Source: Sphagnum compactum (lineage: Eukaryota; Bryophyta; Sphagnopsida; Sphagnales). Taken from it: a DNA stretch of 64,000 bases. Of this stretch, positions 50,877-62,300 are shown piece by piece. The translations under genes and the position numbers were made by a program. The stretch's first letter is position 1. Each line of letters starts with the position of its first letter. The stretch is from positions 7,316,001-7,380,000 of the forward strand of contig OZ234504.1 in NCBI GenBank assembly GCA_965153455.1. Direction: 5' to 3'. Under the pieces are notes generated by a model. It saw nothing but the letters and a program-made list of their open reading frames with translations, made no database searches and was not told the origin of the DNA.

Positions 50877-51184
50877 TTTGAATTATAAGGATTTGAAATA
50901 GTTTTCATGGATGATTTTTATTATAAAGTTTTGGTTTGACTATGGAATTTTGAATTGAGCATTCATGAATGAAATTTTATTTTCATGAGAGGATGGATGT
51001 TAATGAATCTTTCAAGATTGGGTTCATCAATTTGAATTATAAGGATTTGAAATAGTTTTCATGGATGATTTTTATTATAAAGTTTTGGTTTGACTATGGA
51101 ATTTTGAATTGAGCATTCATGAATGAAATTTTATTTTCATGAGAGGATGGATATTAATGAATCTTTCAAGATTGGGTTCATCAA
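50877..51184 (+). repeat. Near-perfect tandem duplication, 154 bp x 2
   Basis: Unit 1 is 50877-51030 and unit 2 is 51031-51184. Only one difference was seen ('gatgtt' against 'gatatt'), so the duplication is very recent or the copies have been homogenised. Confidence 0.95.
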
Positions 51185-51446
51185 ATTTAATGATTATACA
51201 CATTGTTGAGGTAGTTATATAATTAGCTAGGTAGTTGATTTTAATAAGACCTCACACACATTTTATTTTATTTTTTTAAGCATGATTTTATTTCATAACT
51301 AAAGAGAAGGGAATGGTTATGAAATTAATTGAAGTTGCGAGGGGAAAAAAACCAAGAAAAAGGTGCATTGAAAAAAATGAGCATGGAACTCAAACTTTTC
51401 TTGTGCACAAAGTTGTGTGTGTGTGTATGCGCGCGCATGTTATTAT

Positions 51447-51502
51447 AACCAATTTGTGACACCCAATTTCATTCTTACTTTTTTGGGTGCCACAAATTGG
51501 TT
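51447..51502 (+). other. Long hairpin, 20 bp stem
   Basis: AACCAATTTGTGACACCCAA (51447-51466) pairs with TTGGGTGCCACAAATTGGTT (51483-51502) at 19 of 20 positions, with a 16-base loop. It lies in AT-rich spacer with no gene next to it. Confidence 0.85.
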
Positions 51503-54240
51503 ACATGATAGGGAAATTTAAATGAAGAAATATCTAAAGTCAAATAATCAAATTGTGACAATGATTAATGTACACAAAGGTTTAACACTTCAAAATAATA
51601 ATAATAATATAATAATATCACATGGTCTTGCAAGATTGTTGAAGCAATGTTGGCATGTTGACCTAATATAAGGTGAAAATGGAAATTTCATTGTCTCATT
51701 ATTTCAATGTTAATTATCAAATTAGTTTAGGCATTGTTAAACTTTTGCTTAACTTTCAAATCAACATCCTATTATATTAGAGTGTGACATTGTTCAATTA
51801 TTCATAGGTTTGGATGAACTAATACATGCCTTATTAAATTGGTGCAAATGCAATTGACCTTTGGTGAAATTTATTGTCATAATTATGATTACCTAATTCA
51901 AGAAAGGGGAATGGTGAATAAATGATTTATTGACAAAACCATGGCAAACCCATTAAATAAAGCACCCAACAAGGGGGAAAAAGAAGGAACAAAAAGAGAG
52001 CACCCAAGTTTGAGCTAAAAAAATAGAACCCATAATGAGTCACAAAGGGGCACCAAAACAATCATGCTCCAAAGCCCCCTTCTTGATCACGAAAAACATA
52101 GCAAAAAGAAAAAGGGATGGGGAACTTGAAAATGTTAAAAACTTATAAAACTTTTGCCTACAATGATGGTGCGTTTCAAAATAGAAGTAGTTAAAGCTCG
52201 TTGCAAAGTTATCAACACCTTCTACCTATAGGAAGCATGCAAAATAACTAGAGGAAGCCATGAGAACCTTTTACAAACTACCCTATGTTAGCATGTTGAT
52301 GAATAAAATCATATATTTGTTGGTGCAAACAACCAAAAACCATTACAACAAAAGGGGAATGCATTCGTCAAATGTCAATCATGGTAAAATCCTTTCTTTG
52401 TCTAAGCCACCACCATCATAGCCACCTTGCAAAATGAAACAACTTGTAAAACCACATATGTTTGAATGGGATTGGCAATACAACATCAGCCAATTTGTGG
52501 ATGCCATCAACCAATAACACAATGTCAACCCACTAATGAAAAGATTAAAAGGAAGGTGAAGGTGAAAAAAGGACGTGAGTTTGCTTACGCAAGACATGAA
52601 ACCCTGCATCTTTCATGATGGAAGTGAATGCATCTCAGATGGCATTGTGACATGTAGTGCATTCCCCACCATGGGAATATTGAAAAAGGTGGGTCTCCAT
52701 TCTACCTAAAAGCTAACCACAAATGCATTGAATCAACCTAACAGTTAAAAGATGGAGGAGGCCCAACCTAGTGTGCAACATATAGGAGAAAATATATGAG
52801 GCCAAACAGAACCATATGATTAGGCGAGTAAAAAGCCAAACATTTTGCCTTTGGGCCCATGCAAGATCGCAAACATGCATGATATGAATTCAAAACCATG
52901 TCACTTAATGTGATTTTAATTCACTTACATGGATGAATGTCATTTTTGAAAGGATGAACTTCATTTATGATTTGGATTAAATAAATAAATCATTGAATGA
53001 AGTGCATCCATGATTGAAAGATAAATAAATTCAAAATTATTTATATCCATCTTCATTTGTTGTCCAAGTATTGATATTTCAAACTTGAATGTGATTTAAT
53101 AATGATGAATAATGAAATTGTGACAAAAGGGAAAACTATGATGATGGGACCAAAATAATTTTTAAAATTTTGTTTAAAAAATCATTTTAGTCAACAATGG
53201 TAAGCAATTTTTTAAAATTTTGTCATGGGATTAGTGTTGCCCCCCCCCCCCCCCATTGTTGTCAATGACATTATATATGTAATTTGTGAAAAACGAGGGT
53301 GCTTTGAAAATAAATAATTATTAAAAAAAACCCCATTGTCACCTATAATACGTTATTTGATAAAAATTAAGTAAGGTACTTAAAATTGAATTTTATTTTA
53401 TTTCAAAAGCCCATTGTCATAAATGACATTAGGTAGTTAAAAAAAATCTAAAGCATTCAAAATTCATTGTTGTCAACAACACCAGTTAGATTTGGAGAAA
53501 GTTATGACACCCCATTAAAGAATGAAAAAAACTCTTCATTATTGTCAACGATACTGAATGAATTTGGCCCCCAAAAAAATTTAATTAAAAAAGAAAAAAC
53601 AATGAGATGGGGTAAATGTTAACATAATAATAATAACAATATGTTATATATTTTATTATTATTATGCATAAAACATATTGAAAATAATGGCATTTACAAC
53701 CATAGCCATGAAATACATTTATAATATAATTTACATTATATTATTCAACAAATGTTATATCATATGGAATTAGATTGTGTTTCATGAATATTTAATCAAT
53801 TAAAATTATGAAAATAAATTCATCAATAAAAATTTAATGATAAAATTAAGCATTCATCCATAATTTTGATGGAAGTTTTATTATTGTAAATTCACCAAAA
53901 AAACCATCGATACATTAGATGAATCACAAAATTCATTCATCCATAATGAGGATGAATGTTTACATTCATCCCAAAGTTTACTTTTAGGTTTACCCATACA
54001 ACATTCATTTTGTGATTAATTTTGTGGGTTTTACTTGCATGTGTATAAAGGCATTTCACCATCCCAAATTTTAACTCTAGCACTACTATCAAAGTGGGGT
54101 GTAATTTACTAGCTTAAATCATTATGGGACCTTAAAAGTGAAATAACTTCATTGCATTTTACTGATTTCACCTAATGAAAGTTATTTCATTATAATATCA
54201 CTATGTAGACATCATGTTTCATTTCTAGTTAACATATTTC
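51503..54240. other. AT-rich intergenic DNA
   Basis: No gene recognised. A C15 tract lies at about 53240-53254. Between 53250 and 53560 a 'cattgttgtcaaNgaca'-like word recurs at irregular spacing of about 50-80 bp. Confidence 0.55.
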
Positions 54241-56110
54241 ATTATTACAATTTACTATAACAAATAGGTTTATTTCTATGTTTTTTGAAATATTCTATCT
54301 ATGTTATTTTATGATATACCTTATATTATTTTAAGCTACTTTAATTATTCTAACTTATATTTTATGTTATTATAGGCTATTATAAATTATTGTACCCTAA
54401 ATTATTATATGTTATTTTACCTTAAAGTATCTTAACTAATTTTTTATAAGCTTTTACAATTAAATTATTCAACTAACTTTAGGCTATACCTTAGGTTCTT
54501 TTATTTTAAATTAATATATGTTATTTCAAGTTATACTTTAAATATTCAAGGTCATTCTACATAATGTTATTATAAATTATTTTATCCTAAGCACAATAAT
54601 TTAAAAATAATCTAAAACAAAATATAATGACCTAAGGTAAACATAATTTAGAATAGAAAATAATAACCTATGAAAAATAATTTTAAATACCTTACAATAT
54701 AATAACTACCAATAGCCTATGATATTATAACATAGAATATCAAACAATTATTTATAACACAATAATCACCAATAGTTGTAATATAACATATAATAACCAA
54801 CAATAACTTATAATACAATAACCATTAATAACCATTAATAAAATAGCCATCAATAACCACCAATAAAATAACCACCAATAACCATTAATAGAATAACCAC
54901 CAATAGCCATTAATAGAATAACCACTAACGGCCATTAATAGAATAACCACCAATAACCATTAATAGAATAACCACTAACAGCATTAATAGAATAACCACC
55001 AATAGCCATTAATAGAATAGCCAGCAATAACCATTAATAAAATAGTCACCAATAGCCATTAATAAAATAACCACTAACGGCCATTAATAGAATAACCACC
55101 AATAACCATTAATAGAATAACCACTAACAGCATTAATAGAATAACCACCAATAGCCATTAATAGAATAGCCAGCAATAACCATTAATAAAATAGTCACCA
55201 ATAGCCATTAATAAAATAACCACCAGTAGCCATTAATAGAATAGCCACCAGTAGCCATTAATAGAATAGCCACCAGTAGCCATTAATAGAATAGCCACCA
55301 GTAGCCATTAATAGAATAGCCACCAGTAACCATTAATAAAATAACCACCAGTAACCATTAATAAAATAACCACCAGTAACCATTAATATAATAGCTACTA
55401 GTAACCATTAATATAATAGCCACTAGTAACCATTCATATAATAGCCACCAATAGCCACCAATAGAATAACCACGAATAACCACCGATAGAATAACCACCA
55501 ATAACTATTAATAGAATAACCACTAAAAAACATTAATAGCTACAAATAGAATAGGCACCAATAACCATTAATAATCACCAATAGCACTAATAAAAGAACA
55601 ACCAATAACCATATATTATAATTGCTTAGGATTGCTAAAAATAATCTAAGGTGAAATAATTTGTAATAAACAAAAATAACTTAAGGTGAAATAATTTGCA
55701 ATAGCAAAAAAGAACTCATAATAGCTACAAATAGTCTAAATTGAAATAATTTACAATAGCAAAAAATAACATAGAATAGACAAAAAAGCTTACAATAGCT
55801 AAAAATAGCCTAAGGTGAAATAAGCTAAAATAGTCAAAAGTAATTTATAATAACTGAAAGTAGTCTAAATTGAAATAATCTACAATAGCCAAAAAAAACT
55901 TACAATAACTGAAAATAGCCTAAGGTGAAATAAGTTAAAATAGCAAAAAATAACTTAAAATAACCAAAAATAGCCTAAGGTGAAATAGCAAAAAATAACT
56001 AAAAATAATTAAAAATAACCATAAATAGCCGTAAATAATGTAGGGTGAAATAATTTAAATTAATGAAAAATAGTCATATAATAATTGAAAGTAGTTTAAC
56101 AGAGGTAATA
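54240..56110. repeat. AT-rich simple-repeat block with strand switch
   Basis: Left of about 54595 the + strand is T-rich, built of words such as 'ttattttacctta' and 'ttataggctattata'. Right of it the + strand is A-rich, built of the complementary words 'taaggtgaaataa' and 'aataactnaaaatagcc'. The minisatellite at 54780-55600 sits inside the A-rich part. No coding potential is seen. Confidence 0.75.
54780..55600 (+). repeat. Minisatellite, about 25 bp unit
   Basis: More than thirty copies of a unit like 'ccaccaatagccattaatag' + 'aataa'. A stretch at about 55219-55345 holds about five nearly identical units with 'cagtagcc'. A higher-order repeat of 149 bp (six variant units in a fixed order) occurs twice, starting at 54921 and 55070. 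Confidence 0.95.
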
Positions 56111-56620
56111 TTATTATATTAACAAAAAAAATCCATTTACTAAAGGTGGAACTAATGTCAATCAATAAAGGTTAATTGCTAAGAATTGGATTCTTTCAAA
56201 TTTGGGTTGATTAACTAAGCCGTCTAGTTTGGTTCATTTGTATTTCATGACATTTTCCCCAACATTTGGGTTACTAAAGCCGCCAACTCCTAGGGAATTG
56301 GGACACAAACCCCATATGAGTGTCCAAGAACATTTACTATTGTTGGATTAAGACCACACATTGAACTTAACTCATAATCTATAATGAAAGTTCTAATCCT
56401 TAAAAGTTCAATATATTTGTAGTCAATGGCAATTGATAAATTTCCCGTTCACCAATTCTACTTGTTATAGCAAGTGTGTCACAAGCCTAATGTAAGAGGC
56501 TATAATGATGACTCCATTTCCTATTGTTTAAAACATCATTTCATATTGTTTTTAGCTAAATAAACAAACAAACTGGAAAGCAGGCAAAGTGAAAATGTAT
56601 GACAAGGAAGCTTGTAAATG
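56111..56620. other. AT-rich spacer
   Basis: No gene, RNA or repeat structure recognised. Confidence 0.5.
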
Positions 56621-56629
56621 ATTGAGGAC

Positions 56630-56805
56630 ATTCAGGTACCCTAGTGGCTAAAGGGTATGGTTGTGAAGCTGCTGGTTGGGAGTTCGAATTTGAACTATAC
56701 CTCCTTCTCCTGATGCTTGGTGAGGACAATAAGTTATCATGGTTGTAAGAGTCAAGGAAAATTGTCAACACACACCCAAACAAAATGAAAAAAAACAAAG
56801 AAAAA
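56630..56805 (+). repeat. tRNA-derived SINE
   Basis: A tRNA-like head: A-box-like 'ctagtggctaaaggg' (56641-56655) and B-box-like 'gagttcgaattt' (56690-56701), about 45 bp apart as in Pol III promoters. A short body ends in 'cacacccaaacaaaatg' and an A-rich tail near 56790-56800. It is not a functional tRNA gene: the acceptor stem does not close properly. Confidence 0.55.
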
Positions 56806-58389
56806 TCAAACTTCAACATGTAACTTGGGAAAGCCCAAGCAAAACTATGCAAAGAAAGCTCAACATAAGATTAAGAAGACGCACCACATTGCTGTGCCAT
56901 CTAGAGCTTGAAGGAGCATTTTCTGCAGGGACCAAAGGTGTCTCAATCGTAACAGGTATTTGTTAGAAGGTAACCTTTATAATAACTTATTAAATTAAGA
57001 AATAAGTTGAGTCTTTACATCCAAGCCATTGGCACTATTTCACCACAAGAATAGTTGTTGTGCCACCAAAAGAAAGGGGAATACTTTTTGCAGTGTGCAC
57101 ATCCCCATTGCTGGACATACATAGACTAAAGTATAATTCTGAAATTTTTACTAAAATGGAATGATTCTGCTTCAAATATTACTTATTCTTCAAGATCCTT
57201 ACAAACACTTAAGGTCCATTGTTTTAGTTCTATGGACCACAAGGAATTAGTCGCTCATCTTGATTTCCTTTCTAGGAGTCAATAAGTTGTTTCATGTGAG
57301 ATGGCAACTCATACCCAACAACAAAAATCCCCACAGAGATTAGTTCTACTATTGCAACATGGTTCAGTCTCAGAGACTAGTCAGAGATTCAGGGCAAGAT
57401 CAGCGAATACAATCAATTCTACTCCCTAGTATCCCCTCAGTCCCAAAACCTCCGGAGCTCCCACAATGCAGCAGGTACTCATCTAAGGACAAAACACGTT
57501 CTATACTCAGTTCAAAATCCCCAACAACGTCAAACATGAGCTGCCACACAACCACTCCAGAAATCCTAGACACACTCATCCTCTCCCTTGTGTTGGTCCC
57601 TAAAGAAACACATGAAAACACCTTTAGACCTTTTCCTGACATTCTTAACGCAACGAAAGTTTAATTATTAGGATTCTTCCTATCCGGTAGTTCTAATCAA
57701 ATTCTATTTCTATCTAATTACAACACCCAAAATCCAAATCCAACACACACTTTCCAGTACTCCAAAAAGTTTAGTAATTTAGCTTCTCTTCATCACCAAA
57801 AAACTTGCCTTCACTTCCTCAGCCTGCATCAAATATACTCCTCATCACTTCATGTCCTCGCTTCCCCGAAATCATCCTGCCAATCTCTTTGCAGAAACAT
57901 GATCCACAAAACTCATGAAAAGCTTTCATTGAGCAGCTAAGATTGCACTCCATCTCAGAAACTAACTCACCAAGCTTCCTTCATCATAACCTGCAAAGTA
58001 ACAAAACACACCAAAAACAGAAACACATCAGAATCAAATTTTTTGACGCCGTCGAAACACCGTGCCACCAATAGTTCAGCCACTAGTCTAAGTTAGGGTT
58101 TGTAGCCTTCATCGATAGAAAAACAACTGACACCGGTTTTAGGTTACAACTGATCCTTTTAGTTACATTTAGTTTGGTATTTGGGCCCACCTTTAGTCCT
58201 AAATATGTTATAAACATGGATAATTATGATAAGTTAGTTAAGCTATTTATTAGAAGCCATACATCGCACGCTTTAACAAGCAAAAATAGGTGTGCATTTT
58301 GGGGCGCTGTGAATATCTTGCACTCTTTTGAATGTGGTACACTCTACGAGAGGGCCATATATGTGGGTGCGGGTGGATGACATTTTGCA
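56806..58389. other. Intergenic region
   Basis: No gene recognised. An ATG-initiated frame at 57359-57664 (101 residues) is Ser/Pro/Thr-rich and resembles no family I know. The 57340-58030 stretch is less AT-rich than its neighbours and could be a worn gene fragment on either strand. Confidence 0.45.
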
Positions 58390-58720
58390 AAACAAGGGCA
58401 TGTCACATTGTAGCCTTGCCATTTACATTAAAAAGGTATCCGAAGGCAAAAGAAGAATTATGGAAACTCAAATATTTCACCATGCAAAAATATAATCTTC
58501 AAAAAATCCTTTAAAAGAAACCAAAATCCTTCAAGATATTATAACTCTAGAACCAATCTCAAGTTTCAACACAAGCCACAATATCATCTTTCAAAAAATC
58601 CTCATATAAAAATAGACCTATTATTATTACCTAGGGGCCTATTAAAATCCCTTAAGCTACTATACACTATAATGAATCTCAACACAATATCCTTGCCTTG
58701 CTAGGCACGGCCAACAAAAT
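58390..58720 (+). repeat. Dispersed repeat, copy C (full length)
   Basis: Matches 22009-22350 end to end, and 8823-9050 apart from the latter's internal gap. The left part has 'agccttgcc' and the right end 'ggcacggccaac', a slightly worn form of the inverted pair seen in copy A. Lies about 630 bp upstream of the ARM-repeat gene start. Confidence 0.85.
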
Positions 58721-59351
58721 AAGGGCACTATTTCTAGGATAAGTTTATACATAAGATTCTACACCTGGGGCACCTTAGGAGTTGCAAGATACATTTAGGT
58801 TTTAATACAAGGAAGGCCTTCAAATAGGGGGCAGAACTGAAAATTGAGGGGCACGAAGCATAAAAAATGTGGCCCAAAATTTTGCAAAAGTTGCTCCTTT
58901 AGACAAGTGTTGTGATTGAATTTGCAAAATCTGACAATTGGGGTTTGACTCATTTATAGATCCAAAGCTCATCATGCTTGTAACAAGACGCATTCCGGAT
59001 CCCTAAATAAGCTGCAAGAAATTGGGTTTCTTCTTCCTTCCTTCCTTCCTCGACAATCCCACTCTTGTTGCAGACTCCAGTGGTTCTGCGATCAGTGTAA
59101 CACGAGTTGGGTTGTTGCATTATGAACTGACCACAGACGGCAGCAACAGCAGCAGCAACAGTTGTGAGACTAGAGCCTTTTTGTCCCAAGTTGTTTGCAT
59201 GTTTTGTGAAGGGTTTTTGGAGAATTTGGTGAAACCCATGGTAGTTTGTGAGCGTGTAATGTGATTAGTGCTTACGTCTGTGTACATTAGATCTGTAATG
59301 GGTTTTTTGTGAAGAGATTTAAATATATTATTGTTGTGCAACGACCATAAG
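58721..59351 (+). other. Promoter/5' leader region of the ARM-repeat gene
   Basis: Between the dispersed repeat and the ATG at 59352. From about 58980 the sequence is less AT-rich, with a CTTC repeat (59033-59049) and CAG units (59140-59160), and could be 5' UTR. The frame at 59022-59264 has no recognisable domain. Confidence 0.45.
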
Positions 59352-62300
59352 ATGGAATTTGTTACCCACTCTCTTTTTTGTTGCACGGCTTTTGGAACAC
59401 CTGGAAGTTTCATACTCCATCAACACGGGGTTCGTGAAAAGGCTTCTCAAAGATTTTTGCTGAAGAAAGAAGCTTCCCCAGGTGGTCTACATGTATGCAG
59501 ACGGATTGCTGGAGCAGCAGGAGTTCTAAAGAATTGCCCCGAATCTAATAAGGTGCCAGGGGGTGGCGTTGTATACCAGAGTTGGTTGGGAGTTTCTTCC
59601 TCAGAAAAGTTGCGAAAGCTTTGTGTCAGAGCTGGTGCAGGAGATGATAGTGAAGGCTCAAGCGCTGATATTTCATGGCCCCACCCATTGCCCCCAGCAA
59701 CCGACCAGGTTGTGCAGTATCTGGTTAGTGTCTGCCTGCCATCTCCAGGGTTTCGGGTTTAGGGTAAACCCTAAACCCTGCCTCTCTCCATTGAAGTAGC
59801 CAAAATTACCATCCCCCAAGGATCATCTTTTAGCTGAAGGTTTTTTGTGTTGAGCAAAATCAGAAGTGCAAAATTAAGCAACAATGAGTTGGTCGGTTGC
59901 TTTCACTGTTGCAATTCATGGATTCTCAAATATTGATTCCAGCACCTGAGTCATTCAAGAACAATAGGAATTTGTCGAAATGCAGGGCATAAACCAAGAC
60001 ATTGAATCACAATCTCCTATTGGGTATGACAGCAATGAGGGAATCGAGACCGGGCATGACAAAAGTTCACAGTTTCAATTTCGTCAGCCTCAAATTCAGG
60101 AAGGTTATGTGGGGCTCTTTGTACGACAGTTAGGTTTGGACCATCCAAAAGAGGATAGGGAGGCTGCTGTGCTCACACTTTGGCACCATTCTAGGTCTGG
60201 CAGGAAGAGCATTGAAGAGATTATTGCATCTCCAGGGTGCTTGAATCTTGTTGTCTCCCTTCTGTCGTCTGACCGAGAAGTGACATCCAAAGCAGCTGCA
60301 GGGCTTCTCCGAAATATTTCAGCATTTGAACCCTACAGGTAAATTTTCCTTCTATTGCTCTTGTCACAATTCAGAGACCATGTGTGCATATTTCTGCAGG
60401 TCTGGAATTTTTTTTCTGACTCTGGTACACATGGAAAATATTTATTTCTGGTCATGAGCTCATCCTCTCATCTTGGGTTATGGAAGATCTCACAATGGAG
60501 GGTATGTGATTGCTGATAGGTCTGTTGTGGCTGATGCGGGTGCATTGGAAGAAATAGCAGGCTTGCTCATACGCCGCAGCGTATCTTCTGAGGTAAGCCC
60601 AGGATGCTGAAGCCTAAACCCTAAACCTTCAACCTAGTTCATTTCCCCAGCAATTGAATCCTCTTTTGGTTTAGGGTATGTAGAAGGGTCTCCTGAAAGG
60701 TCTGACAACTTGGGAAATTGAAACCATAAATCCTGTATTGGAGACAGGTGAGGGAGCAAGCAGTTGGTGTTCTGTGGAATCTTTCTGCAAATGAGAGAGA
60801 GAGGAAGAAGATCGCAGGGCTGGAGCTGCTACCAGTGCTGCTTGCAATGGTGGATTCCAAGGAAGAATTGGAGCAGGAAGCTGCTATGGGTGTGCTCGCC
60901 AATATGTCCCTTAGCCCTTCCAATCATCCTATTCTTGTTGATGCTGGCATCATTCCTAAACTTGTATGTCTTCTACCTGTTTGCTCTTTCTTAAACCCTT
61001 AAACCCTGAAATGTTGGGACCAGAGAGTATTGATTATGACTTGGAGCACAATTCCAAATTGTATGCTGAAGACAGTCATCAGGTATGATGCAGGTCGAAA
61101 TATTGATGGAGGAAATGACTGTGTCAAAAATGACCCGGAAGGAAGCTCGTAATATCTTGTTAGCGCTTGCCAAAAATCCCAACTATAGATTGGCCATCAT
61201 AGAGAACGGGTTAGTACCAGTGCCACTGATTGGAGCTAGTGCTTACCACTCTTTTAAACCTCTCCTAGAAGAGGCACCGCCGCTGCCTGACAATATCAAC
61301 CTTGGGGAGGCTCCCAAATCTGACTTTGGAGCTGGGGAGCTTTTGCTTGGCCTCAAGGCAGGGGCTGACACTCCTGAAATTGATGATGCAACTCGGCTGA
61401 CTATAGAGGGGCGGGTGAAGCAGCAGTTTCTTGCCCGCATTGGTGTCATTGAGAAAGAGGAGAAGATGCAGAATGCAAAGGCAGAAACTGTTCTATGTGC
61501 ACAGAGCGAGGAGGACAAGATTACCTTTATGCCATGGTGGGATGGCATTCCACGTCTAGTGCTCATCTTGGGTCTGAATGATTTGACAGTGGCCTGTCGG
61601 GCAGCTGAATCCATGGCAGAGATTGCTATTAATGAGGAGCACAGGCAGGCTATTCATAAAGCAGGAGGGGTTCCACACCTAGTACGTTTGCTTGGCTGTG
61701 GAGATGAAGCTACCACTGATGCCACAGTACTGGCACTTGATATGCTGGGCAAGAGGTGATATATATATAATTGCTCCATCTTGGTTTTTGAATGCTTCTT
61801 AAGCTCCATGCCATGACAAGTTATGAGAAATTCGAGAATAGCCCCCAACTAGCTAAGAAAGTGAGTTCTGCAGATGTAACAGCACAAAGCTCACTCTGTT
61901 ACTACAAGATGGCTGTGAGCTTCCAGAGCTATGCCATTTGTTTCTTACTAAACAAGAGATATTGTATGTAGCTGATTGGTACAGATTCAGTGGATGTTGT
62001 TCTTGTCTGTCCAGAACACATCCACTGTTTTGACAGGATAGATCATAAAGCTGTCCATGGAGTGTCTGTCAGGATATTATGCATGGGTGAATTCCACGAA
62101 CATGGGTGGAACCCGCTTGAAGTAGAAAATCTGATCATGGAGTGTCCATATTGACTTAGTTTTCCTGTGGATTTGAGTTGGAATCTAGCCAGAAAGTGAG
62201 GCGCTCAATTGATGCACATGGGGCAGTGCCAGCTTTGGTAGCAATCCTACAAGCACGTAATGTTCCACAGCTCACTAAAGAAAGGGTGAACTCTGTTGCC

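Noticed and set aside
54780-55600. CRISPR-like array
   Set aside because: The repeats adjoin without unique spacers and the genome is a plant nuclear genome; it is a minisatellite.
56630-56705. Possible functional tRNA gene
   Set aside because: A- and B-box-like words are present, but the acceptor and other stems do not pair as in a tRNA; called a SINE instead.
61243-61614. 123-residue open frame on the - strand
   Set aside because: Antisense shadow of ARM-repeat exon 5.
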